Shown here piece after piece: positions 33,806-42,247 of a stretch of 50,169 nucleotides of DNA. A program made the translations under genes and the position numbers. Below the pieces are notes generated by a model. The model saw only the letters and a list, made by a program, of their open reading frames with translations, ran no database searches and was not told where the DNA came from. This stretch comes from Pseudomonas guariconensis (GTDB lineage: Bacteria > Pseudomonadota > Gammaproteobacteria > Pseudomonadales > Pseudomonadaceae). The stretch is taken from positions 1 to 50,169 of the forward strand of contig NZ_JADLJL010000035.1 of NCBI RefSeq assembly GCF_015680235.1, given 5' to 3'. Each line of letters starts with the position of its first letter. Position 1 is the stretch's first letter.

Positions 33806-34441
33806 ATGTTGACCATCGCGCTATCGAAGGGCCGAATCCTCGACGATACCCTGCCATTGCTGGCCGAGGCCGGTATCGTGCCGACCGAGAATCCGGACAA
33901 GAGCCGCAAGCTGATCATCCCCACGACCCAGGACGACGTGCGCCTGCTGATCGTGCGCGCTACCGATGTGCCGACCTATGTCGAGCATGGCGCCGCCGAC
34001 CTCGGGGTGGCCGGCAAGGACGTGCTGATGGAGTACGGTGGCCAGGGCCTCTACGAGCCCCTGGACCTGCAGATCGCCCGCTGCAAGCTGATGACCGCAG
34101 GTGCCGTAGGCGCGCCGGAGCCCAAGGGTCGCCTGCGCGTGGCCACCAAGTTCGTCAATGTAGCCAAGCGCTACTACGCCGAGCAGGGCCGTCAGGTCGA
34201 TATCATCAAGCTGTACGGCTCGATGGAGCTGGCGCCGCTGATCGGCCTGGCCGACAAGATCATCGACGTGGTCGACACCGGCAATACCTTGCGTGCCAAC
34301 GGTCTGGAGCCCCAGGAACTGATCGCCACGATCAGCTCGCGTCTGGTGGTCAACAAGGCCTCCATGAAAATGCAGCACGCGCGCATCCAGAGCCTGATCG
34401 ATACCCTGCGCCAGGCCGTCGAATCCCGACACCGCGGCTGA
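33806..34441 (+). CDS. hisG: ATP phosphoribosyltransferase, short form
   Basis: First enzyme of histidine synthesis, joining ATP and PRPP. At 211 residues it is the short form HisG(S), lacking the C-terminal regulatory domain, so it must work with HisZ, which is not in this window. MLTIALSKGRILDDTLPLL is a typical start, and the PRPP loop lies at VVDTGNTLRANGLEP. It heads hisG-hisD-hisC, 125 bases before hisD. Confidence 0.97.
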   Translation: MLTIALSKGRILDDTLPLLAEAGIVPTENPDKSRKLIIPTTQDDVRLLIVRATDVPTYVEHGAADLGVAGKDVLMEYGGQGLYEPLDLQIARCKLMTAGAVGAPEPKGRLRVATKFVNVAKRYYAEQGRQVDIIKLYGSMELAPLIGLADKIIDVVDTGNTLRANGLEPQELIATISSRLVVNKASMKMQHARIQSLIDTLRQAVESRHRG

Positions 34442-34448
34442 CCTTTGC

Positions 34449-34513
34449 GCGCGACTTCTCGTCGCGCCCGTCTATCCGCGTCATAGCCAACTTTCTCGGG
34501 TGCCCGCGCGGAT
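34449..34513 (+). promoter_or_regulatory. Two hairpins between hisG and hisD
   Basis: Hairpin one: 7-bp arms 34449-34455 and 34461-34467, loop TTCTC, starting 7 bases after the hisG stop. Hairpin two: ATCCGCG (34474-34480) with CGCGGAT (34507-34513). Neither has a T-tract. They may tune the relative expression of hisG and hisD; I saw no histidine-rich leader peptide. Confidence 0.45.
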
Positions 34514-34566
34514 GGACTGGTAGCCTAGGGCGCCTGAGCATTCGCCAATAAAACGAGGCCCTCGCC

Positions 34567-35892
34567 ATGACCGTGTCCACTGCAATTGCCCGTCTCAACG
34601 CTGCTGACCCGGATTTCGCCCGACATCTGGATCATCTGCTGAGCTGGGAAAGCGTGTCCGATGACGCGGTCAACCAGCGCGTGCTCGACATCATCAAGGC
34701 CGTGCGCGAGCGCGGCGATGCCGCCCTGGTGGAATTCACCCAGCGCTTCGATGGCGTCGAGGCCAAGGGCATCGACGACCTGATCCTCGGCCGCGAGCGC
34801 CTGGAGCTGGCGCTGACCCGCATCACCGAGGCCCAGCGCCAGGCGCTGGAGACTGCGGCCAACCGTGTGCGCAGCTACCACGAACGGCAGAAGCAGGACT
34901 CCTGGCAGTACACCGAGGCCGACGGCACCGTGCTCGGTCAGAAGGTCACGCCGCTGGACCGTGCCGGCCTGTATGTCCCGGGCGGCAAGGCATCGTACCC
35001 GTCGTCGGTACTGATGAACGCCATCCCGGCGAAGGTCGCCGGGGTCGGCGAAGTGGTGATGGTGGTACCGACCCCACGTGGCGAGGTCAATGAACTGGTG
35101 TTGGCCGCAGCCTGCATCGCCGGCGTGGACCGTGTCTTCACCATCGGCGGCGCCCAGGCGGTCGCGGCCCTGGCCTATGGCACCCAGAGCGTGCCCCAGG
35201 TGGACAAGATCGTCGGCCCGGGCAACATCTACGTGGCCACCGCCAAGCGCCACGTCTTCGGCCAAGTCGGCATCGACATGATCGCCGGGCCTTCGGAGAT
35301 CCTCGTGGTGTGCGACGGCCAGACCGACCCGGACTGGATCGCCATGGACCTGTTCTCCCAGGCCGAGCATGACGAAGACGCCCAGGCAATTCTGGTCAGC
35401 CCGGACGCTGCGTTCCTGGACCGCGTCGCCGCGAGCATCGACAAACTGCTGCCGACCATGGAGCGTGCCGAGATCATCGAGAAGTCGATCAACGGCCGTG
35501 GCGCGCTGATCCAGGTGCGTGACATGCAGCAGGCGATGGACGTCGCCAACCGCATCGCGCCCGAGCACCTGGAGCTGTCGGTGGCCGACCCACAAGCCTG
35601 GCTGCCGCACATCCGCCATGCCGGCGCGATCTTCATGGGCCGTCACACCAGCGAAGCCCTGGGCGACTACTGCGCCGGCCCCAACCACGTGCTGCCCACT
35701 TCCGGTACCGCCCGGTTCTCCTCGCCACTGGGGGTGTATGACTTCCAGAAGCGTTCATCGATCATCTTCTGCTCCGAGCAGGCCGCTTCCGAGCTGGGCC
35801 ACACCGCGTCGGTCCTGGCCCGTGGCGAGTCGCTGACTGCCCACGCCCGCAGCGCCGAATACCGCATCCTCACCGAGAACAAGGGGAACTGA
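34567..35892 (+). CDS. hisD: Histidinol dehydrogenase
   Basis: Zinc enzyme for the last two steps of histidine synthesis, histidinol to histidine with NAD+. The 441-residue protein has the family signature around IDMIAGPSEILVVCDGQTDP, with catalytic Glu and His in SQAEHDED and PTSGTARFSS nearby. hisC follows after 2 bases, so the pair is tightly coupled. Confidence 0.98.
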   Translation: MTVSTAIARLNAADPDFARHLDHLLSWESVSDDAVNQRVLDIIKAVRERGDAALVEFTQRFDGVEAKGIDDLILGRERLELALTRITEAQRQALETAANRVRSYHERQKQDSWQYTEADGTVLGQKVTPLDRAGLYVPGGKASYPSSVLMNAIPAKVAGVGEVVMVVPTPRGEVNELVLAAACIAGVDRVFTIGGAQAVAALAYGTQSVPQVDKIVGPGNIYVATAKRHVFGQVGIDMIAGPSEILVVCDGQTDPDWIAMDLFSQAEHDEDAQAILVSPDAAFLDRVAASIDKLLPTMERAEIIEKSINGRGALIQVRDMQQAMDVANRIAPEHLELSVADPQAWLPHIRHAGAIFMGRHTSEALGDYCAGPNHVLPTSGTARFSSPLGVYDFQKRSSIIFCSEQAASELGHTASVLARGESLTAHARSAEYRILTENKGN

Positions 35893-35894
35893 AC

Positions 35895-36944
35895 ATGAGC
35901 CGATTCTGGAGCCCCTTCGTCAAGGACCTGGTGCCCTACGTGCCGGGCGAGCAGCCCAAGCTGGCCCGCCTGGTCAAGCTCAACACCAACGAGAACCCCT
36001 ATGGCCCGTCGCCCAAGGCACTGGCGGCCATGCAGGGGGAACTGAACGACAACCTGCGCCTGTACCCGGACCCCAATGCCGATCGCCTCAAGCAGGCGGT
36101 GGCCGAGTACTACGGCGTGACGGCGCAGCAGGTATTCGTCGGCAACGGCTCGGACGAAGTGCTGGCGCACATCTTTCACGGCCTGTTCCAGCATGACGGC
36201 GGCCCGCTGCTGTTCCCCGACATCAGCTACAGCTTCTACCCGGTGTACTGCGGCCTGTACGGCATCCCGTTCGAGCCGGTGGCACTGGACGAGCAGTTCC
36301 AGATCCGCATCGCGGACTACAACAAGCCCAATGCCGGCATCATCTTCCCCAACCCCAACGCGCCGACCGGTTGTCTGCTGCCGTTGCAGGCCGTAGAGCA
36401 GTTGCTGCAGGCCAACCCTGATTCGGTCGTGGTGGTGGACGAGGCGTACATCGATTTTGGCGGCGAAACGGCCATCAGCCTGGTGGGCCGCTACGACAAC
36501 CTGCTGGTGACCCAGACGCTGTCCAAGTCGCGCTCCCTCGCCGGCCTGCGGGTTGGCCTGGCGGTGGGGCACCCGGACCTGATCGAGGCGCTGGAGCGGA
36601 TCAAGAACAGCTTCAACTCCTACCCGCTCGATCGCATGGCGATCGTGGGGGCGGCGGCAGCGTTCGAGGACCGCGCCTACTTCGACGAGACGTGCCGCAA
36701 GGTGATCGACAGCCGCGAGGCGTTGGTCGCTGAACTGCGCGACCGTGGTTTCGAGGTGCTGCCTTCGGCGGCCAACTTCATCTTTGCTCGGCATCCGCAG
36801 CAGGATGCCGCGGGGATTGCGATGCGGTTGCGGGAGCAGGGAGTTATTGTCCGACACTTCAAGCAAGCGCGGATCGCGCAGTTCTTGCGGATTACCATCG
36901 GCACGCCGGAGATGAACCAGGCACTGCTCGATGCGCTTGGATAA
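35895..36944 (+). CDS. hisC: Histidinol-phosphate aminotransferase
   Basis: PLP-dependent class II aminotransferase making histidinol phosphate from imidazole-acetol phosphate. The 349-residue protein has LNTNENPYGPSPKA at the N-terminus, NPNAPTG, DEAYIDF and the PLP-lysine in TLSKSRSLAGLRVG. It ends the hisGDC group. The gap to the next gene (36945-37092) shows no clear terminator. Confidence 0.96.
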   Translation: MSRFWSPFVKDLVPYVPGEQPKLARLVKLNTNENPYGPSPKALAAMQGELNDNLRLYPDPNADRLKQAVAEYYGVTAQQVFVGNGSDEVLAHIFHGLFQHDGGPLLFPDISYSFYPVYCGLYGIPFEPVALDEQFQIRIADYNKPNAGIIFPNPNAPTGCLLPLQAVEQLLQANPDSVVVVDEAYIDFGGETAISLVGRYDNLLVTQTLSKSRSLAGLRVGLAVGHPDLIEALERIKNSFNSYPLDRMAIVGAAAAFEDRAYFDETCRKVIDSREALVAELRDRGFEVLPSAANFIFARHPQQDAAGIAMRLREQGVIVRHFKQARIAQFLRITIGTPEMNQALLDALG

Positions 36945-37092
36945 GGCAGCGGTTCAGGCGTAGGTGCTTGCGGCGACGCCTCGATTGGCGTTGTCTCTTC
37001 AGTGGGGTTGATGGTGGGGTTATGGGTCCGATCGCGGGACAAGCCTGCCCCTATCACCCTCGCCTTCAACGAACCCTGACCACGAGAAACCC

Positions 37093-38373
37093 ATGGACGA
37101 ACGCACGACCCACCCCGGCCCGCCCCACGAGACGGAGCTCGACGAACTGCTGATCGACGCCGAGGCTGACGACGAACAGGTCCAGCAACAGCCTGTGGTG
37201 CTGCACAAACCCTGGTTGCTATTGCTTGGCCTGGTACTGGTGGCGCTGAACTTGCGCCCGGCCCTGTCGAGCATGGCGCCGGTGCTGGGGCAGGTGTCCG
37301 AAGGCTTGGGCCTGAGCGCGTCCCAGGCGGGCTTGGTGACCACCCTGCCGGTGCTCTGCCTCGGCCTGTTCGCGCCGCTGGCCCCCGTGCTGGCGCGCCG
37401 TTTTGGCAGCGAGCGGGTGATTCTCGGCATCCTGCTGGCCCTGGCGCTGGGGATCCTGGTGCGCAGTGCCTTGGGGGCGCCCGGGGTGTTTCTCGGCAGC
37501 CTGGTGGCCGGTGCCAGCATCGGAATCATCGGTGTGCTGCTGCCGGGTATCGTCAAGCGCGACTTCCCTCGGCATGCCGGCACCCTGACCGGTGTCTACA
37601 CCATGGCCCTGTGCCTGGGAGCGGCCGTTGCGGCCGGAGCGACCGTGCCGCTGGCCCAATACTTCGACGACAGCTGGGCCCTGGGCCTTGGGTTCTGGCT
37701 GGTGCCCGCCTTGCTGGCGATGCTGGTCTGGCTGCCCCAGGCGCGCCGGGGGCATGGCTTGCACAAGGTGGCGTATCGGGTAAAGGGGCTGTGGCGTGAT
37801 CCGCTGGCCTGGCAGGTCACGCTGTACATGGGCTTGCAGTCGTCGTTGGCCTATATCGTCTTCGGCTGGCTGCCGTCGATTCTCATCGGCCGGGGCCTGA
37901 GCCCGACAGAAGCGGGTCTGGTGCTGTCCGGCTCGGTGATCGTGCAACTGGTCAGTTCGCTCAGCGCGCCTTGGCTGGCAACCCGGGGCAAAGACCAGCG
38001 CCTGGCCATCGTCATCGTCATGCTGATCACCCTGGCGGGGTTGTTCGGGTGCTTGTATGCGCCACTCTCGGGCCTGTGGGGCTGGGCGGTCGTGCTTGGC
38101 CTGGGGCAGGGCGGTACCTTCGCCCTGGCATTGACCTTGATCGTGTTGCGTTCGAACGATGCCCATGTCGCGGCGAACCTGTCGAGCATGGCCCAGGGAG
38201 TAGGGTACACACTGGCCTCCATGGGGCCCTTCGCGGTGGGGTTGGTGCATGACCTGACCGGCGGCTGGTCTGCCGTGGGGTGGATCTTCGCAGCCTTGGG
38301 CGTCGGGGCCATCGTGTTCGGCCTTGGGGCTGGGCGGGCCTTGCATGTGCAGGTAACCAGCGAGCGGGTGTAG
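37093..38373 (+). CDS. MFS transporter, CynX/NimT family
   Basis: Twelve-helix major facilitator permease (426 residues) with a long acidic cytoplasmic N-terminus (about 1-35, MDERTTHPGPPHETELDELL) and LNLRPALSSMAPVLGQVSEGLGL in the first helix region, typical of CynX/NimT carriers (cyanate or 2-nitroimidazole associated). The substrate cannot be told from sequence. No enzyme for cyanate or similar compounds lies nearby. Confidence 0.88.
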   Translation: MDERTTHPGPPHETELDELLIDAEADDEQVQQQPVVLHKPWLLLLGLVLVALNLRPALSSMAPVLGQVSEGLGLSASQAGLVTTLPVLCLGLFAPLAPVLARRFGSERVILGILLALALGILVRSALGAPGVFLGSLVAGASIGIIGVLLPGIVKRDFPRHAGTLTGVYTMALCLGAAVAAGATVPLAQYFDDSWALGLGFWLVPALLAMLVWLPQARRGHGLHKVAYRVKGLWRDPLAWQVTLYMGLQSSLAYIVFGWLPSILIGRGLSPTEAGLVLSGSVIVQLVSSLSAPWLATRGKDQRLAIVIVMLITLAGLFGCLYAPLSGLWGWAVVLGLGQGGTFALALTLIVLRSNDAHVAANLSSMAQGVGYTLASMGPFAVGLVHDLTGGWSAVGWIFAALGVGAIVFGLGAGRALHVQVTSERV

Positions 38374-38472
38374 GCCTTTTCTTCGATGGGGGCATCGAAG
38401 GCTCGAATGGGCATGGCGCCAGCGCGCGTCACGGATTATCGTTCGAGCTTCCACTTCTCGACGGATTGCGCC

Positions 38473-38943
38473 ATGAGCGATGCCAACCAAGCACTGATCA
38501 CCCGTTTCTACCAGGCTTTCCAGCGCTTGGATGCCGAGTCCATGGTGGCTTGCTACAGCGAAGACATTACTTTCAGCGACCCGGTGTTCGGCACCTTGCG
38601 CGGCCAGGACGTCGGCGATATGTGGCGGATGCTGACCACACGAGCCAAGGATTTTTCGCTGACTTTCGACCACGTTCAGGCCAATCAGGACAGCGCCAGT
38701 GCGCATTGGGTGGCGCGTTACCTGTTCAGCCAGACCGGGCGCACGGTGGTCAACGACATCCAGGCGCGTTTCGTCATTCGCGACGGCCTGATCCTGCAGC
38801 ATGACGACGGTTTCGATTTCTGGCGCTGGTCCCGCCAGGCCCTAGGGTTGCCTGGCCTGGTGCTGGGCTGGTCGCCAATGTTGCAGAACAAGGTGCGCTT
38901 GCAGGCATTCAAGGGGCTCCGGGCGTTTCAGCAAGCGCGTTGA
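38473..38943 (+). CDS. NTF2-like (SnoaL-like) domain protein
   Basis: 156-residue protein with an NTF2-like alpha+beta cone: FYQAFQRLDAESMVACYSED, DPVFGTLRGQDVGDMWRML and a C-terminal helix region. This fold serves many small-molecule isomerases and binding proteins, and no catalytic residues can be assigned with safety. ATG 38473 is the family-like start (MSDANQALITRFYQAF), though its Shine-Dalgarno sequence is weak. It lies about 100 bases after the MFS gene and may be cotranscribed. Confidence 0.82.
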   Translation: MSDANQALITRFYQAFQRLDAESMVACYSEDITFSDPVFGTLRGQDVGDMWRMLTTRAKDFSLTFDHVQANQDSASAHWVARYLFSQTGRTVVNDIQARFVIRDGLILQHDDGFDFWRWSRQALGLPGLVLGWSPMLQNKVRLQAFKGLRAFQQAR

Positions 38944-38967
38944 GCGAGTAAGCTGGCAGCTTTCCTG

Positions 38968-39273
38968 GTGGCCCTGAACGACGCTGTGAGCGAGACACTT
39001 CCTCCCCCCAACCCCAAGCCGTGGTACGTCTACCTGGTGCGTGCCGCCAATGGTTCGCTGTATTGCGGTATCAGCGATGACCCGCAGCGGCGCTTTCTGA
39101 AGCACCAGAAGGGACAGGGGGCGCGTTATTTCAAGACCAGCCCGGCCCAGGCGCTGGTCTATGTCGAGCAGTGGCCGGACAAGGCCGAGGCATTGCGCCA
39201 GGAGCGCCTGGTGAAGAAGCTGCGCAAGTCGGCCAAGGAAGCCCTGGTGGCGGCCTATGCCGAGGGGGGCTGA
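38968..39273 (+). CDS. GIY-YIG domain protein, YhbQ-like
   Basis: Small single-domain GIY-YIG protein (up to 101 residues). The split motif is YVYLV followed by YCGIS, then an Arg in DDPQRRFLKHQ and a C-terminal basic helix. Members of this branch have nuclease-like activity on DNA in a few studies; the physiological role is unclear. It starts with GTG 38968 or, in frame, GTG 38986; neither has a good Shine-Dalgarno sequence. Confidence 0.82.
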   Translation: MALNDAVSETLPPPNPKPWYVYLVRAANGSLYCGISDDPQRRFLKHQKGQGARYFKTSPAQALVYVEQWPDKAEALRQERLVKKLRKSAKEALVAAYAEGG

Positions 39274-39294
39274 ACGTTAGAGGGCGTCAGCGCC

Positions 39295-39409
39295 ATCGCC
39301 GGCAAGCCGCTCCCTCAAAGGATCAGCGCCCGAAGGGCTGGATCTCCCACAGGTGCGGCGGTGTCTCTGGAGGCAGCGCAGCGCAGGTGGGAGCCGGCTT
39401 GCCGGCGAT
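39295..39409. repeat. REP inverted pair (GIY-YIG gene to ndpA gap)
   Basis: Arms 39295-39314 and 39389-39409 carry ATCGCCGGCAAGCCG and its complement; the left arm lacks one base. The same core is at 42130-42212 and at 50116-50169. It lies between two convergent genes. Confidence 0.8.
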
Positions 39410-39420
39410 AAGGCGCAGCC

Positions 39421-40428
39421 TCAATCCTTGCGGCGCTTGAGCTGATCGACCAGCTGGGTCGGCAGGCCCTTGATGATCAGGGTGCCGGCTTCCTCGTCAT
39501 ACTCCACCTTCGAGCCGAGCAGGTGAGCCTCGAAGCTGATCGACAGGCCTTCGGCCCGGCCGGTGAAGCGGCGGAACTGGTTGAGGGTGCGTTTGTCTGC
39601 CGGGATCTCCGGCGATAGGCCGTAGTCCTTGTTGCGGATATGGTCGTAGAAGGCCTTCGGGCGGTCCTCGTCGATCAGGCTCGACAGTTCTTCCAGGGTC
39701 ACCGGCTCGCCCAGTTTGGTCTGGGTGGTGGCGTAGTCGACCAGGGTCTGGGTTTTTTCCCGGGCCGCTTCCTCGGGCAGGTCCTCGCTCTCGACGAAGT
39801 CGCTGAAGGCCTTGAGCAGCGTGCGGGTTTCACCGGGGCCGTCCACGCCTTCCTGGCAGCCGATGAAGTCGCGGAAATAGTCCGAGACCTTCTTGCCGTT
39901 CTTACCCTTGATGAACGAGATGTACTGCTTGGAGTTCTGGTTGTTCTTCCATTCCGAGAGGTTGATACGCGCCGCCAGGTGCAGTTGGCCGAGGTCCAGG
40001 TGGCGCGACGGGGTGACGTCGAGCTCGGCATTCACCGCCACGCCTTCGCTGTGGTGCAGCAAGGCGATGGCCAGGTACTCGGTCATGCCTTGCTGGTAAT
40101 GGGCGAAGAGGATGTGGCCACCGGTGGAGAGGTTGGATTCCTCCATCAGCTTTTGCAGGTGCTCGACGGCGATACGGCTGAAGGCGGTGAAGTCCTTTTC
40201 CTCGTCCAGGTACTGCTTCAGCCAGCCGCTGAGCGGGTAGGCACCGGACTCGCCGTGGAAGAAGCCCCAGGCCTTGCCCTGCTTGGCGTTATAGCTGTCG
40301 TTGAGGTCGGCCAGCAGGTTTTCGATGGCGTCGGAGGCGGCGAGTTCGGACTCGCGCGCGTGCAATACTGCGGGGCTGCCATCAGGTTTCTTGTCGATCA
40401 GGTGAACGATGCAATGACGGATTGGCAT
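39421..40428 (-). CDS. ndpA: Nucleoid-associated protein NdpA (YejK)
   Basis: 335-residue nucleoid-associated protein of the YejK/NdpA family, recovered with the nucleoid in E. coli and Pseudomonas; the family also binds topoisomerases. The N-terminus MPIRHCIVHLIDKKPDGSPA and the C-terminal TLIIKGLPTQLVDQLKRRKD are characteristic. It is divergent from hupN across a 393-base region. Confidence 0.93.
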   Translation of the reverse strand: MPIRHCIVHLIDKKPDGSPAVLHARESELAASDAIENLLADLNDSYNAKQGKAWGFFHGESGAYPLSGWLKQYLDEEKDFTAFSRIAVEHLQKLMEESNLSTGGHILFAHYQQGMTEYLAIALLHHSEGVAVNAELDVTPSRHLDLGQLHLAARINLSEWKNNQNSKQYISFIKGKNGKKVSDYFRDFIGCQEGVDGPGETRTLLKAFSDFVESEDLPEEAAREKTQTLVDYATTQTKLGEPVTLEELSSLIDEDRPKAFYDHIRNKDYGLSPEIPADKRTLNQFRRFTGRAEGLSISFEAHLLGSKVEYDEEAGTLIIKGLPTQLVDQLKRRKD

Positions 40429-40821
40429 GGATATCTCGAATAGGTGTCGGGCGGTGGCGGACCGCGCTGCAAAGTCGCCCAGTTTAACCCAGGGCAGGGG
40501 CGATGCAGTGGCCAGATGTTGGCGGAAATGTCTGTTGTTCGTTTTTTGTTCAATTTTTTGCGTTTTCCGCTAAACCCCCCGAAAAACCTGCATTAAATCG
40601 AAGCCGGCAGCGGATATTTATCCATTCCTGTGGTAGCTTTGCGCGGTCTTGCGCCCCTTGGGTGGCGCATTGCCGGCAGATCGCTTGGCCGTGTCGAACC
40701 AAACGCCGATTTTCGTATCTACATACGCGATTGGCGCGGCCCGCCTGGCCGCCCAGGGCTGGCCCGATTACGACCTGGCACACTGCATAATCACTGAATT
40801 TGATAGGGAAGGAACACCACC
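40429..40821. other. AT-rich divergent control region of ndpA and hupN
   Basis: 393 bases without a supportable gene. Near the ndpA side is ordinary sequence; at 40542-40566 there are three T-tracts (six, six and four T) spaced near one helical turn, which would bend the DNA. A GGAAGGA stretch 8 bases before 40822 is the hupN ribosome site. Both promoters must lie here, but no consensus pair stands out; CATAAT near 40786 is a candidate -10 box for hupN. Confidence 0.5.
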
Positions 40822-41103
40822 ATGGCATTGACCAAAGACCAACTGATTGCCGATATCGCCGAAGCCATCGACGCGCCGAAGACCACCGCGCGTAACGCCC
40901 TGGAGCAACTGGGCCAGATCGTCGCCGACCAACTGGAAAACGGCGCTGAAATCACCCTGCCAGGCATCGGCAAGCTGAAAGTCTCCGAGCGTCCTGCCCG
41001 TACCGGCCGCAACCCTTCGACTGGCGCTGCCATCGAAATCGCTGCCAAGAAAGTCGTCAAGTTCGTACCTGCCAAGGTCCTGAACGACGCCGTCAACAAG
41101 TAA
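40822..41103 (+). CDS. hupN: HU-family DNA-binding protein HupN
   Basis: Histone-like DNA-bending protein of 93 residues, one of the HU subunits of Pseudomonas. It has the dimerising N-terminal helices (MALTKDQLIADIAEAIDAPK) and the beta-arm with ERPARTGRNPSTGAAIEI, where the conserved Pro intercalates into DNA. A strong GGAAGGA lies before the ATG and an excellent terminator follows. In P. putida HupN is reported alongside HupA and HupB. Confidence 0.93.
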   Translation: MALTKDQLIADIAEAIDAPKTTARNALEQLGQIVADQLENGAEITLPGIGKLKVSERPARTGRNPSTGAAIEIAAKKVVKFVPAKVLNDAVNK

Positions 41104-41123
41104 GACGTTGATGCGTTGAACGA

Positions 41124-41155
41124 ACCGCGCCCGGCTTGCCTGGGCGCGGTTTTTT
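41124..41155. terminator. Rho-independent terminator after hupN
   Basis: ACCGCGCCC (41124-41132) pairs perfectly with GGGCGCGGT (41142-41150), followed by six T bases (41150-41155). The stem sits between convergent hupN and rlmF. The T-tract reaches the rlmF stop codon, so it serves mainly hupN. Confidence 0.9.
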
Positions 41156-42111
41156 CATGCCTGCGGTTTGCCCTCGCGCCGGGCATGCCAGGCCTGGCGA
41201 GCGGCGTCGTCCTGGAAACTCCAGGCGACCATGCGGCTCTGCTTCTGGCCCTGGCCCATGGCGACGACACGTTGCGCCTTCGCCCCGGCCTTCTTCAGGG
41301 CCGCCTCGATACCCGGCAGGTTGCTGGCCTTCGACACCAGGCTGGTGAACCACAGCACCTGTTCCCCGTACGGCACGCTCTCGCCCACCAGTTGGGTGAC
41401 GAAACGAATCTCGCCACCTTCGCACCACAGCTCATTGTTCTGCCCGCCGAAGTTCAGGACCGGTAGCTTGCGCTTGGGGTCCTGCTTGCCCAGGTTCTTC
41501 CACTTGCGTTGGCTGCCACGGGTGGCTTCGTCCCGGGAGGCATGGAAGGGCGGGTTGCACAGGGTCACATCGAAACGCTCATCGCTTTGCAGCAGGCCGT
41601 CGAGGATATGCCGTGGGTTGCCTTGCTGGCGCAGGGTGATCACCTTGGCCAGGCCATTGGCCTGCACGATCGCCTTGGCCGAGGCCAGGGCGATCGGGTC
41701 GATGTCCGAGCCGAGGAAGCGCCAGCGGTAGTCGCTGTGGCCGAGCAACGGGTAGATGCAGTTGGCACCGACGCCGATGTCCAGCGCATGCACCTGGGGG
41801 CCGCGGGGGATGGCACCGCCGCAATCTTCGGCCAGCAGGTCGGCCAGCACGTGGATATAGTCGGCCCGGCCTGGGATCGGCGGGCACAGGTAGTCGGCCG
41901 GGATGTCCCAGTGCTGGATGCCGTACTGGGCCTTGAGCAGGGCACGGTTGAACACCCGCACCGCCTCGGGGTTGGCGAAGTCGATACTGAGCTTGCCGTA
42001 GGGGTTGGTGATGGTGAAGCGGGCAAGGTCCGGGTGGGCCTTGATCAGGCTGGGGAAGTCGTAGTGGCCCTTGTGTCGGTTGCGCGGGTGCAGGGTGGGT
42101 TTCTGGGTCAT
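41155..42111 (-). CDS. rlmF: 23S rRNA (adenine-1618-N6)-methyltransferase
   Basis: SAM-dependent methyltransferase that modifies A1618 of 23S rRNA. The 318-residue protein has the SAM-binding motif LDIGVGANCIYPLLG and the N6-adenine catalytic motif NPPFH. ATG 42111 has AGGA 7 bases upstream and gives the family start MTQKPTLHPRNRHKGHYDF; the open frame continues upstream into the REP element at 42130. Its stop overlaps the hupN terminator. Confidence 0.94.
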   Translation of the reverse strand: MTQKPTLHPRNRHKGHYDFPSLIKAHPDLARFTITNPYGKLSIDFANPEAVRVFNRALLKAQYGIQHWDIPADYLCPPIPGRADYIHVLADLLAEDCGGAIPRGPQVHALDIGVGANCIYPLLGHSDYRWRFLGSDIDPIALASAKAIVQANGLAKVITLRQQGNPRHILDGLLQSDERFDVTLCNPPFHASRDEATRGSQRKWKNLGKQDPKRKLPVLNFGGQNNELWCEGGEIRFVTQLVGESVPYGEQVLWFTSLVSKASNLPGIEAALKKAGAKAQRVVAMGQGQKQSRMVAWSFQDDAARQAWHARREGKPQA

Positions 42112-42129
42112 GGTAGGGTCCTGAAAAAG

Positions 42130-42212
42130 CATCGCCGGCAAGCCGGCTCCCACAGGTCAGTGCAAGGTTCAGGGTCTGCACGTTACCTGTGGGAGCCGGC
42201 TTGCCGGCGATG
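42130..42212. repeat. REP inverted pair with perfect 28-bp arms (rlmF-valS gap)
   Basis: Arms 42130-42157 and 42185-42212 are exact complements around a 27-base spacer; the core is GGGAGCCGGCTTGCCGGCGA. It lies just after the valS stop and before rlmF, on the same strand as both. Confidence 0.9.
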
Positions 42213-42247
42213 GGCTGCAAAGCAGCCCGCTATGGCTTCACTCGATG

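Noticed and set aside
40503..40790. 95-codon open frame upstream of hupN
   Set aside because: No ribosome site, unusual composition, and it covers the T-tract control region.
40770..40800. TGGCAC motif upstream of hupN, like a sigma-54 -24 element
   Set aside because: The GG and GC doublets are about 6 bases apart, not the required 10, so it is not a -24/-12 promoter.
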